Shown one piece after another: positions 59,384-64,000 of a stretch of 64,000 bases of DNA; the stretch's first letter is position 1; every line of letters starts with the position of its first letter. The position numbers and the translations under genes were made by a program. The notes under the pieces are model-generated. The model searched no databases, was not told the DNA's origin, and saw only the letters and a program-made list of their open reading frames with translations. Source of the DNA: Actinomadura sp. K4S16 (GTDB lineage Bacteria; Actinomycetota; Actinomycetes; Streptosporangiales; Streptosporangiaceae); assembly GCF_008327685.1 (NCBI RefSeq), contig NZ_BDDE01000010.1, positions 1-64,000 on the forward strand, read 5' to 3'.

Positions 59384-60378
59384 GACAGGCCTCCCTTCAT
59401 GCGGCGGGCGAGCAGGAAGTTGACGCCCACCGCGACCATGACGAGCAGCAGCATCAGCCAGGCGGCGGCCGACGCGTAGCCGAAGTCGAAGTTGCGGAAG
59501 CCCAGCTCGTAGAGGTAGAGCGACAGCGTCTGGAACTTGCGGCCCGCGCCGCCGGTGGCGATCGCGGCGGGTCCGACCTGGGCGCCGAACAGCATCGGCT
59601 CGGCCATGATCTGCATCGAGCCGATGGTGGACACGATCATCGTGAACAGGATGGTCGGCTTGATCATCGGCACGGTGATCGAGCGCAGCTGCTTGAGCCG
59701 CGACGCCCCGTCGATGGTCGCCGCCTCGTAGAGCTCCCGCGGGACGGCCTGCATCGCGGCCAGGTAGATGAGGGCGTTGTAGCCGGTCCAGCGCCAGATG
59801 ATCATCAGGGCGATGGCCACGTGGCTGGAGGCGGTGCCGGCCTGCCAGTCGACGCGGCCGGCGCCGAGGTGGGTCAGCACCATGTTGATCAGGCCGTAGT
59901 CGCGGCCGAACAGCTGGCTGAAGATGACGACGACCGCGACGACGCTGGTGACGTTGGGCAGCAGCAGGGTGATGCGGTAGAAGGTCTGCGCCTTCAGCGG
60001 CCGGTTGAGCAGGTGGGCCAGCCACAGCGCGAGCAGCAGCTGCGGCACCGCCGACAGCACGCCGATCGACGCGGTGTTGAACGCCGCGTTCCAGAAGTTG
60101 CCGTCGGACAGCAGGGCGCGGAAGTTGTCGAGGCCGACGAAGCCCTGGTCGCCCTTGAGCAGGCTCCACTCGTGCAGCGCGACCCAGGCCGTGTACAGCA
60201 GCGGGAACAGCCCGAACACGGCGAAGATCACAAGGAAGGGCGAGACGTAGGCGTACGGGCTGACGGTGCGGTCGAACCGGTTCCATCGTGAGCCGCTCGG
60301 CCGGTGCCGGGCGTGGGTGGGGCCGGTTCGCCGCCGGCCCCTGGTCGTGGGGAGCGAATCGGTCTGGCGCAGGGCCAT
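59380..60378 (-). CDS. Carbohydrate ABC transporter permease (MalF-like)
   Basis: The protein is 332 residues. After a basic cytosolic start come six membrane helices from 'YVSPFLVIFAVFGLFPLLYT' on, with the EAA loop 'VPRELYEAATIDGASRLKQL'. It partners the MalG-like protein that overlaps its end. ATG 60378 is preceded by AAAGGATC; the longer reading from 60483 crosses the gap after the lipoprotein gene and is unlikely. Confidence 0.92.
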   Translation of the reverse strand: MALRQTDSLPTTRGRRRTGPTHARHRPSGSRWNRFDRTVSPYAYVSPFLVIFAVFGLFPLLYTAWVALHEWSLLKGDQGFVGLDNFRALLSDGNFWNAAFNTASIGVLSAVPQLLLALWLAHLLNRPLKAQTFYRITLLLPNVTSVVAVVVIFSQLFGRDYGLINMVLTHLGAGRVDWQAGTASSHVAIALMIIWRWTGYNALIYLAAMQAVPRELYEAATIDGASRLKQLRSITVPMIKPTILFTMIVSTIGSMQIMAEPMLFGAQVGPAAIATGGAGRKFQTLSLYLYELGFRNFDFGYASAAAWLMLLLVMVAVGVNFLLARRMKGGLS

Positions 60379-60492
60379 GGAAGATCCTTTCGTGAGCCCG
60401 CCCGGACGCGGCGCGGGCTCCGGGATCGGCGCGTGCGGCCGGCGGATCCCCGGGGAACCGGGGACCCGCCGGTGCGCCGTCACGCCGGCGGG

Positions 60493-61803
60493 CTACTTGA
60501 CCTTCGACACGTCGTCGAGGGCCTGCTTCCAGGCCTGGTCAGGGGACTGCTTGCCCTGGTCCACGCGGGTCAGGCCGTTGCCGATGGCGGCTCTGACCTG
60601 GCCTTCGGCCGGACCGAGGTGCTGCGGGTCGAGGCTCTTGGCCGAGTCGGCGTAGATCTTCCCGACCGGCGCCCCGTTGAAGAACGGGTTGGTGTAGTCG
60701 CGGACCTCGGGCTTGTCGTACAGCGCCGGGAGCGAGGGGAAGTTGCCGATGGCCTTGAACACCGCCTCCTGCTGCGGCGCGGCGGAGAGGAACTGCACCA
60801 GTTCGGCGGCCTCCTTCTGATGCTTGCTCTGGGTCGGCACCGTGAGGTGGGTGCCGCCCGCGCTGCCGCCGCCGCCCGGGATCGCGGCGATGTCCCACCG
60901 GCCGGAGGAGCCCGGTGAGTGCTCCTGGATGTAGGCCATCATCCAGGCCGGGCAGGCGACGGTCGCGAAGGAGCTCTTGGCGAAGCCGGTGTCCCACGCG
61001 GGGGTGAAGGAGGTCAGCTTGGCCGACAGGCCGTCCGAGACCATCTGCGTCGACAGGTCCCACGCCTGCTTGACGGCGGGGTTGGTGGCCGCGACGACCT
61101 TGTCCTGCCGGTCGTAAACGCCCTCCGGGGCCTGTGCCACCATCGCGCGGAAGAACTCGCCTGGCCCGTCCACGAACTTCACGCCGGACGGGGCCTTCGC
61201 GGCGAAGCGCCGGCCCGTGGCCAGGAACGCCTGCCAGTTCGGCCACAGCGCGGACACCTTCTCGCGGTCGGCCGGCAGCCCGGCCTTCGCGAACAGGTCG
61301 CGCCGGTAGCACAGCGCCAGGCCGCCCACGTCGGTGCCCAGCCCGATCACGGCGCCGTTCGCGGCGACGCCCTGCTGCCACTTCCAGGACAGGTACTCGC
61401 TCTGCCGGCTGGACGCGCCGTACTTGCGCAGGTCCACGAACCGCTGCGGCTGCGCGGTGTAGGTGCCGATGTAGCCGACCTCGATCGCCTCGACGTCGGC
61501 CGCGCCGCTGCCGGTCGCGATGTGCGCGGCCAGGTTGGTGTGGTGGTCGTCGTAGGTGGCCTGGCGTTCCTTGATCCGGACGTTCGGGTGGGCCTGCTCG
61601 AACTGCCGGTAGAGCGGCTCGAACCCGAAGTCGCCGAACAGGCCGACCGAGAGCGTGATGTCCTCGTCGCCGGAGGCGGACGATCCGCCGCAGGCTCCGG
61701 TGAGGAGCAGCGCGCCGGCGGTGATGGTCGCGGCGAGGGCCCGTGCGGGCGCCCCTCCTCGCGTGCGGGGACGGGCGCGGTGGCCGCCCAGTGCCGATCT
61801 CAT
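60493..61803 (-). CDS. Sugar-binding lipoprotein of the ABC transporter
   Basis: The protein is 436 residues. Signal peptide with lipobox 'LLLTGACGG' (lipidated Cys), then a cluster-B solute-binding fold: 'ITLSVGLFGDFGFEPLYRQF', 'VEAIEVGYIGTY', 'CPAWMMAYIQEHSPGSSGRW'. It binds the oligosaccharide outside the membrane and hands it to the two permeases. It is the first gene of the leftward operon, with a CebR-like box 36 bases before its start. Confidence 0.92.
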   Translation of the reverse strand: MRSALGGHRARPRTRGGAPARALAATITAGALLLTGACGGSSASGDEDITLSVGLFGDFGFEPLYRQFEQAHPNVRIKERQATYDDHHTNLAAHIATGSGAADVEAIEVGYIGTYTAQPQRFVDLRKYGASSRQSEYLSWKWQQGVAANGAVIGLGTDVGGLALCYRRDLFAKAGLPADREKVSALWPNWQAFLATGRRFAAKAPSGVKFVDGPGEFFRAMVAQAPEGVYDRQDKVVAATNPAVKQAWDLSTQMVSDGLSAKLTSFTPAWDTGFAKSSFATVACPAWMMAYIQEHSPGSSGRWDIAAIPGGGGSAGGTHLTVPTQSKHQKEAAELVQFLSAAPQQEAVFKAIGNFPSLPALYDKPEVRDYTNPFFNGAPVGKIYADSAKSLDPQHLGPAEGQVRAAIGNGLTRVDQGKQSPDQAWKQALDDVSKVK

Positions 61804-61838
61804 GAACCCTCCCGGGCCGAGTGTGCGTCTGTTGGTGA

Positions 61839-61850
61839 GAGAGCGCTCTC
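61839..61850. promoter_or_regulatory. CebR/LacI-type operator 1
   Basis: GAGAGCGCTCTC is a perfect palindrome with the GAGCGCTC core of CebR boxes, 36 bases upstream of the binding-protein gene. It probably overlaps that operon's promoter. Confidence 0.8.
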
Positions 61851-61977
61851 CGAAGAGAGTGGGGCGTCGCCGCGTCGGCTGTCAACGGGTTCGCCTACAA
61901 GAAACCTGGATTGCCCTCCCATCGCGCGTGTCCGGGATTCGGTATTGACGGCGCCGCAAGATTGCGCTCTCCTGTGT

Positions 61978-61989
61978 GAGAGCGCTCTC
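61978..61989. promoter_or_regulatory. CebR/LacI-type operator 2
   Basis: The same GAGAGCGCTCTC palindrome, about 105 bases upstream of the GH81 start. Together with site 1, 139 bases apart, it puts both divergent transcripts under one regulator and could allow looping. A half-site GCGCTCTC lies at about 61964-61971. Confidence 0.8.
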
Positions 61990-62093
61990 TCAGTGGCGCC
62001 GTTCGCGAACCCCGCCCGCCCTCCAACCCACCCCCCTCCGCACGGCGTCCGCTTCCGGACGCCCCGCGGAACAGATCTTGGGAGGCGTCAACG

Positions 62094-64000
62094 ATGAACG
62101 CGTCCGACATGTCCCGGCCACCAGGTCGCCGGCGGCCGAGCCGCGCCCGCGCGCGCCTGCTCGGTGCGCTCTCCGCGCCCGGCCGCGCCCCCGCTTCCGG
62201 ACCGCCGCCGGGCACCGCCCGCGGCCCCGCCGGCGCGAGGCGGCCGTACCAGGCCCTGCTCGCCGCCGGCGTCGCCGTGCTGGTCGCCGGAGTCCTCTGC
62301 TTCGCGGCCCTGCGTCCCGGCGACGCCGCCGCCGACACCGTCGGCGCAGGCGGCTACACCACCACCCAGGTCGGCCCGCTGCCCTCGGGCTGCGGTTCGA
62401 TCTCGACCGACCCGCGCCAGTGGGTCACGGCGAACGCCCCGTCCGGTGCCGTGCCCACCAACGACTGGTGGTCGTCCATCCTGTGGAAGCGCACGAACTG
62501 CGCGTACGGCGAGCCGCTGGCCGCCAATCCGCTGACCTTCCGCGCGCAGGCCGGCGGCCTCGGGTTCTCCTACACCACGACGCCGTCGATCAGCGGCTCG
62601 GCGACCGGTCCCGGCGAGTACCACTTCCCCTACCGCGAGGACTTCGTCGCCGGGGTGGCGCAGCTGAACGCCCCCGACGTCAAGGTCGACGGCTGGAGCG
62701 ACTGGACGGTCAGCCCGTACCTCAGCGACGGGGCGCGCTCCCTGCGCGCCACGGTCGGCAAGGGCCTGCCGTTCGCGTACTTCCGCACGTCCGGAGGGAA
62801 CGCGCAGCTCACCGCCTCCGGCGGGGCCGCCCCGACGGTCTGGTCCAACAGCGGATCCTGGATCGGCTACACGATCAACGGCCACGACTACGCGGCCTAC
62901 GCCCCGTCCGGAGCGACCTGGACGGTCAGCGGCTCGACGATCAGCTCGTCGCTCGCCGGGAAGGACTACTTCTCCGTCGCCGTCCTGCCGACCACCGCGT
63001 CGGCCAGCGACGACGACCGCAAGAGCCTGGCCACGACCTACGGAAAGTCCGCATACGACCACGTCACCGGCACCAAGGCCTCCTACCGGTACGACGAGGC
63101 GAAGAGCACCGTGACGACGACCTACACCTACACCACCACCGCCATGGAAGGCGGCGGCACGGGCACGGTCGCGGCGCTGCTCCCCCACCAGTGGCGGTAC
63201 CTGGCGTCGGGCACCCCGCTGCCGCAGACGTACGTCTCGCCGCGCGGCGCCCTCAAGGTGCTCACCGGGATCGAGTCCTTCACCACCTCGATGGTCTTCC
63301 ACGGGGTGCTCCCGGAGGTGCCCGCGGTCGCGGACTCCGGCGGATCCGACGCGACCACGCTGCAGAACTACCTCGCCGCCGAGAAGTCCGACCCGACCAA
63401 GCAGGTCAGCGACGACACGTACTGGACCGGCAAGGGCCTGGGGCGCGCCGCCCGCCTCGCGGAGATCGCCGACCAGACCGGGAACACGGCGGTACGCGAC
63501 GCCGCCCTGTCGGCGATCAGGTCCAAGCTCACCGACTGGTTCACCGCCTCGCCGGGGAAGACGGCGCACCTCTTCTACTACGACCGGAACTGGGGCACCC
63601 TCATCGGCTACCCGGCCTCCTACGGGTCGGACCAGGAGCTCAACGACCACCACTTCCACTACGGCTACTACATCGCCGCCGCGGCCACCCTGGCCAAGTT
63701 CGACCCCCAGTGGGCGTCCGAGGACCGGTACGGCGGAATGGTCGACCTGCTGATCCGCGACGCGAACAACTACGACCGCACCGACACCCGGTTCCCCTAC
63801 CTGCGGGACTTCGACATCTACGGCGGCCACGACTGGGCGTCGGGGCACGGGTCGTTCGCGGCCGGCAACAACCAGGAGTCGTCGTCGGAGGGCATGAACT
63901 TCGACAACGCCCTGATCCAATGGGGCCAGGCCACCGGGAACAAGGCCGTCCGCGACGCGGGCATCTACATGTACACGACGCAGGCGGCGGCGATCCAGGA
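62094..64000 (+). CDS. GH81 endo-beta-1,3-glucanase, exported, 3' end outside window
   Basis: At least 635 residues, open to the window end. A basic N-terminus with one hydrophobic helix (about 53-75, 'ALLAAGVAVLVAGVLCFAAL') serves as signal or anchor. The catalytic domain shows GH81 landmarks: 'PTNDWWSSILWKR', 'LFYYDRNWGTLIGYPASYGS', 'LNDHHFHYGYYIAAAATLA' (catalytic Asp region), and 'NNQESSSEGMNFDNALIQWG' (catalytic Glu cluster). It would cut beta-1,3-glucans such as laminarin, curdlan or fungal wall glucan. ATG 62094 follows GGGAGG. It is divergent from the ABC/GH1 operon and shares its CebR-like control. Confidence 0.93.
   Translation, partial: MNASDMSRPPGRRRPSRARARLLGALSAPGRAPASGPPPGTARGPAGARRPYQALLAAGVAVLVAGVLCFAALRPGDAAADTVGAGGYTTTQVGPLPSGCGSISTDPRQWVTANAPSGAVPTNDWWSSILWKRTNCAYGEPLAANPLTFRAQAGGLGFSYTTTPSISGSATGPGEYHFPYREDFVAGVAQLNAPDVKVDGWSDWTVSPYLSDGARSLRATVGKGLPFAYFRTSGGNAQLTASGGAAPTVWSNSGSWIGYTINGHDYAAYAPSGATWTVSGSTISSSLAGKDYFSVAVLPTTASASDDDRKSLATTYGKSAYDHVTGTKASYRYDEAKSTVTTTYTYTTTAMEGGGTGTVAALLPHQWRYLASGTPLPQTYVSPRGALKVLTGIESFTTSMVFHGVLPEVPAVADSGGSDATTLQNYLAAEKSDPTKQVSDDTYWTGKGLGRAARLAEIADQTGNTAVRDAALSAIRSKLTDWFTASPGKTAHLFYYDRNWGTLIGYPASYGSDQELNDHHFHYGYYIAAAATLAKFDPQWASEDRYGGMVDLLIRDANNYDRTDTRFPYLRDFDIYGGHDWASGHGSFAAGNNQESSSEGMNFDNALIQWGQATGNKAVRDAGIYMYTTQAAAIQ

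Overview
The window is very GC-rich, with strong G/C preference at third codon positions, GTG and TTG starts, purine-rich Shine-Dalgarno sequences, and gene families typical of filamentous actinobacteria: LAL regulators, DosR-type nitroreductases, CebR-like glucan control, and TIR/WD40 and SLOG/SLATT conflict genes. I infer a member of the Actinomycetota, probably an Actinomadura- or Streptosporangiales-like genome. Species-level placement is not possible from the sequence alone.

Layout. (1) 1-16.2 kb is accessory DNA. It holds a degraded IS21 transposase, a giant RHS/polymorphic toxin with a HINT domain and a predicted deaminase tip, a downstream Sel1-repeat gene that is the probable immunity gene, and a secreted companion protein. 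A displaced 3' half of tRNA-Pro(GGG) next to a decayed tyrosine integrase marks an old integration junction. (2) 16.2-21.4 kb holds a secreted propeller-like protein, a large LuxR-type ATPase regulator, and a RibD-like reductase. (3) 21.7-25.5 kb is a compact operon behind a DosR-like box: an Acg-type nitroreductase, a 23-codon micro-ORF, a nitronate-monooxygenase-like flavoprotein and a radical SAM/SPASM protein. (4) 25.5-26.9 kb is a gene graveyard with deacetylase and M1-peptidase remnants, followed by a small cysteine-containing secreted protein. (5) 27.8-37.6 kb is the most striking part, a putative immunity island. It has two divergent TIR-transmembrane-WD40 genes, then a SLOG-deoxyribohydrolase-like-TPR protein overlapping a SLATT membrane protein, then a solo SLOG protein beside an IS630 scrap. 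(6) 38.1-48.3 kb holds a DsbA-like/TetR divergon and an aromatic-acid catabolic cluster (acyl-AMP ligase, flavin monooxygenase, VOC dioxygenase-like protein, small protein, maleate isomerase, hydrolase). Its TetR and aromatic-acid MFS transporter lie upstream, and two promoter regions share the same inverted repeat. (7) 48.6-56.1 kb holds membrane proteins, an MFS exporter/TetR divergon, a MerR/peroxiredoxin locus with a frameshift, and an ABC exporter. (8) 56.2-64.0 kb is a beta-glucan utilisation cluster: LacI regulator, GH1 beta-glucosidase, two permeases and a binding lipoprotein on the minus strand, and a divergent GH81 beta-1,3-glucanase running off the window. Two CebR-like palindromes lie between the divergent arms.

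The strongest candidate for something little described is the 27.8-37.5 kb island. Its central protein combines a nucleotide-sensing SLOG domain, a nucleotide-cleaving-type domain and a TPR segment in an order reminiscent of the regulatory region of animal ASK kinases. It is paired with a predicted membrane effector and flanked by TIR proteins that could degrade NAD+. All functions here are read from sequence patterns; no homology search was run.
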